Below are positions 26,134 to 34,766 of a stretch of 64,000 nucleotides of DNA, piece by piece. The notes beneath the pieces are model-generated. The model worked only from the letters and a program-made list of their open reading frames with translations, did not search any database and was not told where the DNA came from. This DNA comes from CAIYYX01 sp035530135 (lineage in GTDB: Bacteria; Pseudomonadota; Gammaproteobacteria; Burkholderiales; Rhodocyclaceae): positions 6,817 to 70,816 of the forward strand of contig DATKVJ010000006.1 in assembly GCA_035530135.1 (NCBI GenBank), in the 5' to 3' direction. Position 1 is the stretch's first letter, and every line of letters starts with the position of its first letter. Both the position numbers and the translations under genes were made by a program.

Positions 26134-27321
26134 CTAAACCCGGCCGTACATCGTCACCACCGCGGCCCCGCCCAGGCCCAGGTTGTGCTGCAGCGCGATC
26201 TTGGCGCCGCTCACCTGGGTCGCTTCTGCGCTACCGCGCAACTGGCGGGTCAGCTCGTAACATTGTGCCAGTCCGGTTGCGCCCAAGGGGTGCCCCTTCG
26301 ATAACAAGCCCCCCGAGGGGTTGGTGACGAGCTTGCCGCCATAGGTATTGGCGCCATTTTCGACAAAGCGCTCGGCTTCACCCACCGGGCAAAAGCCCAG
26401 TCCCTCGTAGGTGAGCAGTTCGTTCTGCGCGAAGCAGTCGTGCAGCTCGCAAACATCGACCTCGTCCGGCCCGACGCCGGCCTCGTCATAGACCTGCTTG
26501 GCGGCGCCGGCCGTCATCTGGAAACCCACCAGATCGATCATCGACTGGCTCTCGAAGGTGCTCGGGTGATCGGTCGTCATTGCTTGGGCCAGGATCTGCA
26601 CCCTGGGCGATAGGCCATGACGATCCGCGAAGGCCTTGGAGACCAGCAGGGCGGCCGCGCCGCCGCAGGTCGGCGGGCAAGCCATCAGGCGGGTCAGGAC
26701 GCCCGGCCAGAAGACGGGCGACTGCATGACGTCGTCCTCGCTCAGCACCTTGCGCAGCAGCGCCAGCGGGTTGTTCGCCGCGTGGCGGCTGGCCTTGGCG
26801 CGGATCTTGGCGAAGGTCTCCAGTCGGGTGCCGTACTTCATCATGTGCTCGTGGCCCGCCCCGCCGAAGTAGCGCAGCGCCAGCGGCAAGTTGGCGCTGT
26901 CCGGGGACAGTTTGTCGCACAAGGCGTCGAACTTGGCGAAGGTGCCGGGCCGGTCCGTCCAGGTCATGCCCAGCGCGCCGGGCTGCATTTGCTCGAAGCC
27001 GACCGCCAGCACGCAGTCGGCCATACCGCCGGCGATGGCTTGCCGCGCCAGGTATAAGGCGGTCGATCCGGTGGAGCAATTGTTATTGACGTTCACGACC
27101 GGGATACCCGTCTTGCCGACTTCGTAGAGCGCCCGCTGCCCGCAGGTGGAGTCGCCATAGACATAACCGGCATAGGCTTGCTGCACCTGCTTGTAGTCGA
27201 TACCAGCGTCAGCCAGGGCGAGCCGGATGGCCTGGGCGCCCATTTCAAAATAGGCTGCGCTGGCCCCGGGTTTCGTGAACGGGATCATGCCGACCCCCGC
27301 CACCAGAATTTGCTGTGTCAT
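26134..27321 (-). CDS. SCP2-type thiolase / lipid-transfer protein-like acetyl-CoA acetyltransferase (395 aa)
   Basis: A non-decarboxylating thiolase of the sterol-carrier-protein-X type. The nucleophilic Cys is in NVNNNCSTGSTALYLARQ near residue 87, HDCFAQNELLTYEGLG carries the conserved His, and GHPLGATGLAQCYEL the C-terminal motif. Proteins of this group act in beta-oxidation-like degradation of branched, sterol or aryl side chains. A DUF35/OB-fold partner, common for such thiolases, is not present next to it. GGAGA lies 8 nt before the ATG. The upstream frame to 27645 overlaps the divergent MFS gene. It heads a probable two-gene operon with the aldehyde dehydrogenase. Confidence 0.87.
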   Translation of the reverse strand: MTQQILVAGVGMIPFTKPGASAAYFEMGAQAIRLALADAGIDYKQVQQAYAGYVYGDSTCGQRALYEVGKTGIPVVNVNNNCSTGSTALYLARQAIAGGMADCVLAVGFEQMQPGALGMTWTDRPGTFAKFDALCDKLSPDSANLPLALRYFGGAGHEHMMKYGTRLETFAKIRAKASRHAANNPLALLRKVLSEDDVMQSPVFWPGVLTRLMACPPTCGGAAALLVSKAFADRHGLSPRVQILAQAMTTDHPSTFESQSMIDLVGFQMTAGAAKQVYDEAGVGPDEVDVCELHDCFAQNELLTYEGLGFCPVGEAERFVENGANTYGGKLVTNPSGGLLSKGHPLGATGLAQCYELTRQLRGSAEATQVSGAKIALQHNLGLGGAAVVTMYGRV

Positions 27322-27502
27322 TGCGCTTTCTCCATTAAAAAGATGACCAATAGCCTGGCTTTTCCTTCGTCGATGGGACGTATCATAAGACCTTGCATGG
27401 GCCCGTGCTTTACGCGGTTCGTATTGGCTGCGCCGGGCCGACCTATGCCGTAAAATCCACGGCGTCGCGCCCGGGACCCGGGCGCATGCCGAGCCCGCAG
27501 CC

Positions 27503-28699
27503 GTGACCCGAAACAAGCTCAAGATCCTGATCGGCGTCTCCGCCGCAGCCTTCCTCGGCCCCTTCACCCAGACCGTGTATACCCCCAGCCTGCCGGCGCT
27601 GCAGGGCTTCTTCGGGGTGAACACCGTGCTGGTCAACCTGACCATCTCGCTCTATTCGGTGGTTTTCGCGCTCGGCAACCTGTTCGTCGGACCGCTCGCC
27701 GACCGCTGGGGCCGGCGCACGCTGCTGTTTCCCGGGCTGACGGTGTTCTGCCTGGGCTCCCTGGTCTGCCTGTTCTCGTCTTCCTACTGGCTGTTCCTGG
27801 CCGGCCGCCTGCTCCAAGGGCTGGGTGCGAGCGCCGGCAGCGTGGTCGCCGGCGCGGTGGTCGCGGATATCTACGCGCCGCACGAGCGCGCCCGGGCCAT
27901 GGGCGTCTATCAGACGGTGGTGTACCTGGGGCCGGTATTCGGCCCGGTAGCCGGCGGCCTGATCGCCGCCTATCTGCACTGGCAGTGGGCCTTCGCGCTG
28001 CTCGCCGTGGTGGCGGCGTTGCTCTGGGCTTACAACCGCAGCCGGCTGCCCGAGACCCTGCCCCGCGACCTGGTGCCGATCCGGATCACCTGGCACACCT
28101 TCCGGGGCGTGCTGGCCAAGCCCGCCGCGGCCGCCATCCTGCTGGTCGGCTTCAGCCAGTTCTATGGCTACTACGTTTTCCTGGTCTTCCTGCCCGGCCT
28201 CTTGAGCTCGCTGCTGGCGCAATCGACGGCTTCCCTGGGCTTCTTCTTCCTGCCGCTGACCGTGGGCATCCTGCTCGGCATCAGCATCGGCCGCCACTGG
28301 CAGAAGCGCTGGACGCGCACCCGGATCACCGTCACCTGTTCCTTCGGCATCAGCGCCACCGTCTTCCTGCTCTGGCTCGCCCTGGCCGCTCACGCGCTCA
28401 GCGTGCCGCTCCTGGTCGCGCTCCTGGCCGCCTACGGCGTGCTGCTCGGGGCCAGCCTGCCGGTGCAGACCACCATCCTGGTCAACCAGTTCCAGCAGGA
28501 GAAGGCCACGGCGCTGGGCATCTACAATCTGGCGCGCTTTTCCGGAGCCGCCGCCGGACCCGTGGCGGGCGGGCTGATCGAGCTCCGCTACGGCGCCGCG
28601 GCGGTGTTCCTGAGCCTGGCGCTGCTGCTCTTCCTGGCCGCCGCGGTGATCCGCCGCAATCTTTCCGATCCCTACGAGATCAGTCCAGAGACTTCCTGA
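27503..28699 (+). CDS. MFS multidrug-type exporter, Bcr/CflA-like (398 aa)
   Basis: Twelve hydrophobic segments and MFS motif A (GPLADRWGRRTLLFPGLT, about residues 63-80), with GRLLQGLGASAGSVVAGAVVADIY forming motif C-like sequence of the antiporter (DHA1) group. It starts with GTG at 27503 and has no strong ribosome-binding site. It is divergent from the thiolase with a 181-bp gap. Its last 20 bp overlap the 3' end of the convergent ABC permease. Substrate is unknown. Efflux of a small drug-like or aromatic compound is a reasonable guess from the subfamily only. Confidence 0.85.
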   Translation: MTRNKLKILIGVSAAAFLGPFTQTVYTPSLPALQGFFGVNTVLVNLTISLYSVVFALGNLFVGPLADRWGRRTLLFPGLTVFCLGSLVCLFSSSYWLFLAGRLLQGLGASAGSVVAGAVVADIYAPHERARAMGVYQTVVYLGPVFGPVAGGLIAAYLHWQWAFALLAVVAALLWAYNRSRLPETLPRDLVPIRITWHTFRGVLAKPAAAAILLVGFSQFYGYYVFLVFLPGLLSSLLAQSTASLGFFFLPLTVGILLGISIGRHWQKRWTRTRITVTCSFGISATVFLLWLALAAHALSVPLLVALLAAYGVLLGASLPVQTTILVNQFQQEKATALGIYNLARFSGAAAGPVAGGLIELRYGAAAVFLSLALLLFLAAAVIRRNLSDPYEISPETS

Positions 28700-29813
28700 A
28701 GCGCAGCACCGCGATCGCCAAGAGGCTCGCGGACAGCGCCGCCAGCGCCGCCATCTGCGGCCACAGCACGGCTATGCCGACGCCCTTCAGGAAACAACTG
28801 CGGATGATCACCAGAAAGTAGCGCAGCGGATCGAGGTAGGTGAACCACTGCAGCACGGGGGGCATGCTCGAAATCGGGAAGCTGAATCCGGAGAGGATGA
28901 ACATCGGGTTCAACACGAAGAAGTTCGAGGCGAAGGCCTGCTGCTGGGTCATGCACACGGTCGAGATCAGGAGGCCGATGGCCAGCACGCTCATCAGGAA
29001 CAGGCAGGTGCCGGCGAAGAGCAGCAGCGGGTCGCCGACGAAGGGCACGTCGAACCAGAGCATGCCCACCGCAGCCACGATGGCCACCTCGAACAGCCCG
29101 ATCAGGAAGAAGGGCAGCGTCTTGCCGATGATGAATTCGATCGGCCGGATCGGCGTGACCAGGATCTGCTCCAGCGTGCCGACCTCGCGCTCCCTGACGA
29201 TCGCGAAGGCGGTGAGATTGACGATGGTGATCAGGGTCAGCGTCCCGATCACGCCGGGCACGAAGAACCAGCGGCTGTTGAGATTCGGGTTGTACCAGTA
29301 GCGCTCGGCCATGGTCACGTTCACCATCGGCCGCCCCAGCGCCCGGCCGGTCCGCTGCGCCAGTTCGAGGGCATAGTTCTGGCCGAAGCTGCCGGCGATC
29401 TGGCCGACGTAGCCCAGGGCGATCAACGCGGTGTTGGAATTGCTGCCGTCGGCCAGCACCTGGATCGGAGAACTCTGGCCCTTCTCCAGGAGTTCTGCGA
29501 AACCCGGCGGCACCACGATGCCGACCTCGGCGTCGCCCTTCTCGATGGCATCCCGCACCTCGCCCCGGGTGGCCGCCGGCACCGTCAACTTGAAGCGGCC
29601 GCTGGCGGCGAAGGCGGCGGTGAGCGAACGGCTCGCCTGGGTGTGGTCCTGGTCGAGCACGGCGGTGGACACGTTGAACACCTCGAAGGTCGCGGCGTAG
29701 CCGAACAGCAGCATCTGGATGATCGGCGGAATCAGCAGGCGCAATCGCGCCGAGCGGTCCCGCTTGAGTTGCAGGAACTCCTTGATCAGCAGTTCGGCGA
29801 TGCGCCTGATCAT
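28680..29813 (-). CDS. ABC-2 exporter permease, second of pair (377 aa)
   Basis: An ABC-2/YhiH-YbhR type permease: N-terminal helix after MIRRIAELLIKEFLQLKRDR, a large periplasmic domain (residues about 45-175), then five helices with the FAIVREREVGTLEQILVTPIRPIEFIIGK coupling region. The C-terminus SSMPPVLQWFTYLDPLRYFLVIIRSCFLKG is characteristic. It is the last gene of the five-gene exporter operon, 5 bp after the first permease. Its 3' end overlaps the convergent MFS gene. An open frame upstream to 30440 is out of family and overlaps the other permease gene. Confidence 0.92.
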   Translation of the reverse strand: MIRRIAELLIKEFLQLKRDRSARLRLLIPPIIQMLLFGYAATFEVFNVSTAVLDQDHTQASRSLTAAFAASGRFKLTVPAATRGEVRDAIEKGDAEVGIVVPPGFAELLEKGQSSPIQVLADGSNSNTALIALGYVGQIAGSFGQNYALELAQRTGRALGRPMVNVTMAERYWYNPNLNSRWFFVPGVIGTLTLITIVNLTAFAIVREREVGTLEQILVTPIRPIEFIIGKTLPFFLIGLFEVAIVAAVGMLWFDVPFVGDPLLLFAGTCLFLMSVLAIGLLISTVCMTQQQAFASNFFVLNPMFILSGFSFPISSMPPVLQWFTYLDPLRYFLVIIRSCFLKGVGIAVLWPQMAALAALSASLLAIAVLRFRKSLD

Positions 29814-29818
29814 CTGTC

Positions 29819-30955
29819 TCAGTCCAGGGTCTTGCGGAAGGCCCGGGCCGCAGCCAGCACCAGGACCGCGGCGTAGGCCGCGAGGCAAAGGATCGGCAGC
29901 GCCAGTTCGGAGACCCCGGCGCCCTTCAGGAACACCGCCTTGAGGATGGTCACGTAATAGCGGGCGCTGACCAGATAGGTGACGCCCCGCACCGGCCAGG
30001 GCATCTGCTCGATCGGGAAGGCGAAGCCGGAGAGCAGCGTGGTCGGCAGCATGGTCAGGATCAGCGCCACCTGGCTCGCCCCGACCTGGCTCCTGATCGC
30101 CACCGAGACCGTGTAGCCGATGCACAGCACCACGGTCAGGAACAGGCTGGTGGTGAACAATAGCGTGGTGAGCGCGCCGCGGAACGGCACCTCGAACCAG
30201 AAAACCGCCAGCGCCAGGCAGATGCCGGCATCGGCCATGCCGACCAGGAAATAGGGCGCGAGCTTGCCCAGCATCAGCTCCAGCGGCTTGACCGGGGTGG
30301 ACACCAGGAGCTCCATCGTGCCGCGCTCCCATTCGCGCGCGATGGTGAGCGAGGTGAGCTGCGCCCCGACGATGGCCATGACCAGCGCCACGATGCCGGG
30401 AATGATGTAGTTGCGGCTGACCAGATCCTCGTTGAACCAAACCCGGGCTTCCACCGCCACCGGCGTCTGGGTCTGCAGGTGCCCGCCGCGGCGCTCGACC
30501 GAGCGCAGCTGCAGTGCGCTGGAATAACCCGAGACCACCGCCCGGGCGTAATTGGCGGCGAGATTCGCGGTGTTGGAGTCGGTGCCGTCGATCACCGCCT
30601 GCACGGTGCCCCGGCCTGTGTCATTGAGGGCCTGCGAAAATCCGGCGGGAACGACGATGCCGAGCCGGCAGCTGCCGTCGTCGATGGCGTGCGCGAGCTC
30701 GCCGTCATTGCTGACGAGCTTTTGAACCGAGAAATAGCGGGAGGCGGAAAAGCGCTTCAACAGATCCTGCGATTGCTGGCTGCCCTCTCGGTCCATGGCG
30801 CAGACCGGAATGCGCTCGATGTCCAGGCTGATGCCGTAGCCCAGCATGAACATCTGCAGCACCGGGATCAAGAGCGCGATCATCAGGCTCCTGGGATCCC
30901 TGACGATCTGCAAGGTCTCCTTGACGGCGATGGCCTTGATGCGGCGCAGCTTCAC
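29819..30955 (-). CDS. ABC-2 exporter permease, first of pair (378 aa)
   Basis: Same ABC-2 family and topology as its downstream neighbour: helix, periplasmic domain, five helices, with LTIAREWERGTMELLVSTPVKPLELMLGK as the ATPase-coupling loop and PIEQMPWPVRGVTYLVSARYYVTILKAVFLKG near the end. The start is a GTG that overlaps the stop of the ATPase gene (GTGA), so it is translationally coupled. The pair of different permeases suggests a heterodimeric channel, as in YbhS/YbhR systems. Confidence 0.92.
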   Translation of the reverse strand: MKLRRIKAIAVKETLQIVRDPRSLMIALLIPVLQMFMLGYGISLDIERIPVCAMDREGSQQSQDLLKRFSASRYFSVQKLVSNDGELAHAIDDGSCRLGIVVPAGFSQALNDTGRGTVQAVIDGTDSNTANLAANYARAVVSGYSSALQLRSVERRGGHLQTQTPVAVEARVWFNEDLVSRNYIIPGIVALVMAIVGAQLTSLTIAREWERGTMELLVSTPVKPLELMLGKLAPYFLVGMADAGICLALAVFWFEVPFRGALTTLLFTTSLFLTVVLCIGYTVSVAIRSQVGASQVALILTMLPTTLLSGFAFPIEQMPWPVRGVTYLVSARYYVTILKAVFLKGAGVSELALPILCLAAYAAVLVLAAARAFRKTLD

Positions 30956-31743
30956 CTAGCCTCCTCCAGAGAGCGCCCGACCAGGGCGACGAAGCTGTCC
31001 TCCATCGACGGCTCGATCGGCCGCCCGGTCGCCGCGTCGAGCGGCCCCGCCCCGAGCGCGCGCCGCTTGAGTTCCTGCGGCGTGCCCAGGGCGATCAAGC
31101 GGCCGCGGTTGACCAGCGCGATCCGGTTGCAGTACTCGGCCTCGTCCATGTAATGGGTCGATACCAGGATGCTCACGCCCTCGGCGCCCAGATCGTGGAT
31201 CAGGTCCCAGAAGCGCCGGCGCGAGGCCGGATCGACGCCCGAGGTCGGCTCGTCCAGGAACAGGATCGCCGGCTGGTGCAGGATGGCCGCACCCAGCGCC
31301 AGCCGCTGCTTCCAGCCGCCGGCCAGGGTCGCGACCAAGGACGATTCCCGGCCGGCGAGCCCGGCCATCTCGACCACGTAGTCCAAGCGCTCTCCGAGCC
31401 TCTCCCGCGGCACGCCGTAGATGCCGCCGAAAAAGCGCAGGTTCTCGATGACCGAAAGATCGTCGTAGAGCGAGAATTTCTGCGACATGTAGCCGATGCG
31501 CCGGCGCACGCCGTCCGGATCATCGGCGACGTCGATGCCGGCGACCAGGGCGCGGCCGGCGCTGGGTGTGAGCAGGCCGCAGAGAATGCGGATCAGGGTG
31601 GACTTGCCGGCGCCGTTGGGTCCGAGAAAGCCCATGATCTCGCCCCGTCCGACCTCGAAGCTGACCTCATCGACGGCGATGAAATCGCCGAAGCGTTTGA
31701 CCAGGCCATCGACCACGATCTGCGGGGCGGCATCCGTCGCCAT
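30952..31743 (-). CDS. ABC exporter ATP-binding protein, second (263 aa)
   Basis: Walker A GPNGAGKSTL (about 41-50), Q-loop MSQKFSLYDDLSVIENL and Walker B ILFLDEPTSGVDP are seen. The signature is LAGGWKQRLALGAAIL, so the usual SGG reads AGGWKQR, a common variant in this family. ATG at 31743 overlaps the stop of the first ATPase by one base. Together with its neighbour it corresponds to the two halves of the fused YbhF/RbbA-type ATPase. A basic C-terminal extension (residues about 225-263) follows the ATPase core. Confidence 0.93.
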   Translation of the reverse strand: MATDAAPQIVVDGLVKRFGDFIAVDEVSFEVGRGEIMGFLGPNGAGKSTLIRILCGLLTPSAGRALVAGIDVADDPDGVRRRIGYMSQKFSLYDDLSVIENLRFFGGIYGVPRERLGERLDYVVEMAGLAGRESSLVATLAGGWKQRLALGAAILHQPAILFLDEPTSGVDPASRRRFWDLIHDLGAEGVSILVSTHYMDEAEYCNRIALVNRGRLIALGTPQELKRRALGAGPLDAATGRPIEPSMEDSFVALVGRSLEEAR

Positions 31744-32684
31744 CAGGCCGCCTCGGGCTGCTGGTCGAGCAGTGCGACGAACAGGTCCTCGATGGTCGGG
31801 GCCACCGCCTTGACACCGGTGACCGCGATGCCCGAAGCCGCCAGCGCCGCTGCCAGCTGCGGCAGCAGACCGGCGTCGTCGGCGTGGATGTGGGCGCCGT
31901 TGCCCACCAGCAGCACGCTCCTGACCCCGGGCAGGGTCTGCGCCAGCTCGCGCACCCGCCGCGGCTCGGGCGAGAGCACCTCGATCATGGCGCCGGGCAT
32001 GCGCGCCTTGAGGCCCGCGGGGGTGTCGCAGTACATCATCTTGCCACGGTGCAGCAGGGCGAGGCGGTCGCAGCGCTCGGCCTCGTCGAGATAGGCGGTG
32101 GAGATCAGCATCGCGACGCCCTCGGCGCGCAAGCCGTAGAGGATCTGCCAGAACTCGCGGCGCGAAATCGGATCGACGCCGGTGGTCGGCTCATCGAGCA
32201 GCAGCACGCGCGGCGCATGGACCAGCGAGCAGGTCAGGCCGAGCTTCTGCTTCATGCCGCCGGAGAGCTGGCCGGCCAAGCGCCCCTTGAAGCGGGTCAT
32301 GTCCGAGGCCGCGAGCATCGCCTCGGCGCGCGCGCGCCACAGCTCGGAGGGCATCTCGAACAGGTCGGCGAAGAAGCGGATGTTCTCCTCCACCGTCAGA
32401 TCCTCGTAGAGGGCGAAGCGTTGCGGCATGTAACTGACGTGGCGCTTGGCCCGCTCCGGGTGGGCGAGCACATCGACGCCGTCGATGACGATGCTGCCCT
32501 CATCGGGGCGCATGACGCCGGCGCAGAGGCGCATCGCGGTGGTCTTGCCGGCGCCGTCGGGCCCGACCAGACCGAAGATTTCACCCGGAGCTACCGAGAA
32601 GCTCAATCGGTCCAAGGCGGTGAGCGTGCCGAAGCGCCGGGAGAGGCCCCCGACCGCGATCGCGGCATCGATCTGGCCGTTCAT
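31743..32684 (-). CDS. ABC exporter ATP-binding protein, first (313 aa)
   Basis: Walker A GPDGAGKTTAM, with Asp in place of the usual Asn, Q-loop MPQRFALYEDLTVEENI, signature LSGGMKQKLGL and Walker B VLLLDEPTTGVDP. The last 80 residues form a C-terminal regulatory-like domain (MIEVLSPEPRRVRELAQTLPGVRSVLL) as in DrrA/CcmA-type ATPases. It overlaps the HlyD gene stop by 4 bp (ATGA) and the next ATPase by one base. Confidence 0.93.
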   Translation of the reverse strand: MNGQIDAAIAVGGLSRRFGTLTALDRLSFSVAPGEIFGLVGPDGAGKTTAMRLCAGVMRPDEGSIVIDGVDVLAHPERAKRHVSYMPQRFALYEDLTVEENIRFFADLFEMPSELWRARAEAMLAASDMTRFKGRLAGQLSGGMKQKLGLTCSLVHAPRVLLLDEPTTGVDPISRREFWQILYGLRAEGVAMLISTAYLDEAERCDRLALLHRGKMMYCDTPAGLKARMPGAMIEVLSPEPRRVRELAQTLPGVRSVLLVGNGAHIHADDAGLLPQLAAALAASGIAVTGVKAVAPTIEDLFVALLDQQPEAA

Positions 32685-33664
32685 CGCGCCGCACGCAGCG
32701 CTATCCTCGCGTCGGCCGGCATGCCCGGGACCAGCTCGTGGCCGGCGTTGTCGATGTCGATCTTGATCCGATAGACCAGGGTCACCCGCTCGGCGTGGGT
32801 CTCGACGCTCTTGGGCGTAAACTCGGCCTGGGACGCGATGAAGGAGACGCGTCCCCGGTAGCGCTTGCCGGGATAGCTGTCGGTGGTGACCACCGCCTCG
32901 CTGCCCAGAGGCAAGCGGCCCAGGTCGGTCTCATTGACGTAGGCGCGCAGCCAGACGTGGTCCAGGTCGGCGATGGACAGTACCGGCGTGCCGGGCACGA
33001 CCACCTCGCCGATTTCCGCCTGTCTCACCGTGATGACGCCGTCGAAGGGGGCATAGAGGGTGGCGTAGCCCCGCACGATCCGCGCCAGCGCCACGGCTGC
33101 CTCGCCGGCGCGCACGCCGGCCTGGGCGGTCCCGATGTTGCGCGCAGCCACCGAGGCCAGGGCCCGGTCGCGCTCCAGCACCGCTTGGGCGAGGTCGACC
33201 GCGGTGCCGGCCTGCTCCAGCGCCGCGGCCGAGAGAAAGCCCCGGCTGCGCAGTTCGGCGCTGCGCCCGCGGTCCTGCCGGCGCTGCGCGAGCTCGGCCT
33301 CATCGGCCGCCACCGCGCTGCCGGCGGCCCTCAGGCTTTGCCGGGCGCTGTCCAGCTGACGCTCCTGAACCGCGAGCTGGGCCTGGGCGATTTCAAACTG
33401 TTGGCGGGTGTCGGAGTCGTCGACGGCGGCCACCGGCATCCCCCGCTTCACCCATTGGCCTTCGTTGAAGGGCAGCGAGACGATGCGCGACTGTACCGTC
33501 TTGAAACTCAAGACGCTCTCGTGCGCTTCGATATTGCCGGAGAGCAGCAGGCTGGGTTCCTGCCTCTTCGCCTCCCAGGAGTCGAGGAGATGCGTCCGGA
33601 ACAGCGCGAATGCGCCCAGGGCCAGGACCAGAACCAGGATCACAGCTTTTCTTGCGGCCGTCAT
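32681..33664 (-). CDS. HlyD-family membrane fusion protein (327 aa)
   Basis: The periplasmic adaptor of the exporter. An N-terminal membrane anchor (about residues 5-23) is followed by a lipoyl-like half (LLLSGNIEAHESVLSFKTVQSRI), a long alpha-helical hairpin (about 85-195) and the second lipoyl/beta-barrel part (YATLYAPFDGVITVRQAEIGEVVVPGTPVLSIADL). The start MTAARKAVILVL at 33664 has GAGGAG 8 nt upstream. An ATG 21 bp earlier lacks a site. It is first in the operon HlyD-ATPase-ATPase-permease-permease, resembling ybhGFSR of E. coli. No outer-membrane TolC partner is encoded here. Confidence 0.93.
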   Translation of the reverse strand: MTAARKAVILVLVLALGAFALFRTHLLDSWEAKRQEPSLLLSGNIEAHESVLSFKTVQSRIVSLPFNEGQWVKRGMPVAAVDDSDTRQQFEIAQAQLAVQERQLDSARQSLRAAGSAVAADEAELAQRRQDRGRSAELRSRGFLSAAALEQAGTAVDLAQAVLERDRALASVAARNIGTAQAGVRAGEAAVALARIVRGYATLYAPFDGVITVRQAEIGEVVVPGTPVLSIADLDHVWLRAYVNETDLGRLPLGSEAVVTTDSYPGKRYRGRVSFIASQAEFTPKSVETHAERVTLVYRIKIDIDNAGHELVPGMPADARIALRAAR

Positions 33665-33723
33665 CAAGAGACTCCTCGTCGCCATCGTGCCCGCCGATTA
33701 TAGCGATTTGCCCGGCGTCATCT

Positions 33724-33737
33724 TTGACCTGGACCAA
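33724..33737 (+). promoter_or_regulatory. FNR/ANR-like site upstream of universal stress protein gene
   Basis: TTGAC-CTGG-ACCAA matches the FNR/ANR consensus TTGAT-N4-ATCAA at 8 of 10 half-site positions. A TATACT -10-like hexamer lies at 33771-33776, about 50 bp from the site centre to the expected start, followed by a strong ribosome-binding site and the usp gene. Oxygen-dependent control of usp genes is common in betaproteobacteria. This assignment is by pattern only. Confidence 0.55.
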
Positions 33738-33837
33738 GGATCGCGGACTTGCGCCCGCCGGCGGCCGGCATATACTGAATGGGTAGATCTATGGAAAACG
33801 TGAATCCATGCCGTGCCTTTGAGGGGAGAAAAGCAAA

Positions 33838-34668
33838 ATGAGCTACAAGACGATACTGGTGCATAGCGATGCCGGGAGGCACTGGCCGGCGCGTCTCGAC
33901 CTAGCGGTGCAGCTCGCCCGCCAACACGACGCGCACCTGCTCGGTCTGCACGCGCCGAGGTCGGCTGCGCTGTCGGGCGTCATGCTGTCCGGACTCGACC
34001 CCGCGCTGGCCGAATCGCTCGCGCGCACGCGCGCCGAACAGGCGGTGCAGGCGCAGGCGACGTTCAACAAGGCGGTGTCGGCTGCCGGCATCAACAACGC
34101 CGAGTGGCGCCTGGGCGACGAGGATGCCGTCACGACCGTGCTGACCAACGCCCGCTACGTCGATCTGCTGGTGCTCGGCCAGCGAGACCCAGCGGAGACC
34201 GACGGCTTCGACAGCGACTTCGCCGAACAAGTGGTGCTCGCCGCAGGCCGGCCGGTGCTGATGCTTCCCTATGCCGGCCGCTTCGGCGCGATCGGCAAAC
34301 AGGCGCTGGTGGCCTGGGACGCGAGCCGCGAGGCCGCCCGCGCCATCAGCGATGCGCTGCCGCTGTTGCGCCAGGCCGACAACGTCAAGCTGATCACCAT
34401 CAACCCGAGGGGCGGCCGGCACGGCGACCTGCCCGGTGCCGACATCGGCCTCTATCTCGCCCGCCACGGGGTGAGGACAGAGGTGGTCTCGGACTGCTGC
34501 GACAACATCGACATCGGCAACGAGCTGCTGTCCCGCGCCGCCGACTTCGGCTCCGACCTGATCGTGATGGGCGCCTACGGCCACGCGCGGCTGAAGGAGC
34601 TGGTGATGGGCGGGGCGACGCGGACCATCCTCGATTCTATGACCGTGCCGGTGCTGCTGTCGCATTGA
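33838..34668 (+). CDS. Universal stress protein, tandem UspA domains (276 aa)
   Basis: Two UspA-type domains in one chain: residues 1-145 (MSYKTILVHSDAG start, VDLLVLGQRDP) and about 150-276 (KQALVAWDASREAARAI start). The second half carries an ATP-binding-type motif G-x2-G-H-x-R-x-(K)-E-x-V-x-GG-x-T in GAYGHARLKELVMGGATRTI. GAGGGGAGAAAA precedes the ATG. The likely role is stress or low-oxygen survival, supported by the FNR-like site upstream. The next gene encodes a CxxC protein that may share the transcript (98-bp gap). Confidence 0.92.
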   Translation: MSYKTILVHSDAGRHWPARLDLAVQLARQHDAHLLGLHAPRSAALSGVMLSGLDPALAESLARTRAEQAVQAQATFNKAVSAAGINNAEWRLGDEDAVTTVLTNARYVDLLVLGQRDPAETDGFDSDFAEQVVLAAGRPVLMLPYAGRFGAIGKQALVAWDASREAARAISDALPLLRQADNVKLITINPRGGRHGDLPGADIGLYLARHGVRTEVVSDCCDNIDIGNELLSRAADFGSDLIVMGAYGHARLKELVMGGATRTILDSMTVPVLLSH

Positions 34669-34766
34669 ACCCTGTCGCGGTCTCTATCGCATATCCGGAT
34701 AAATGATGTTAGCATTTCAGCCATGGAAAGGGCCGCTCCGACCCTCATCACCGAGTCGAACCCATC

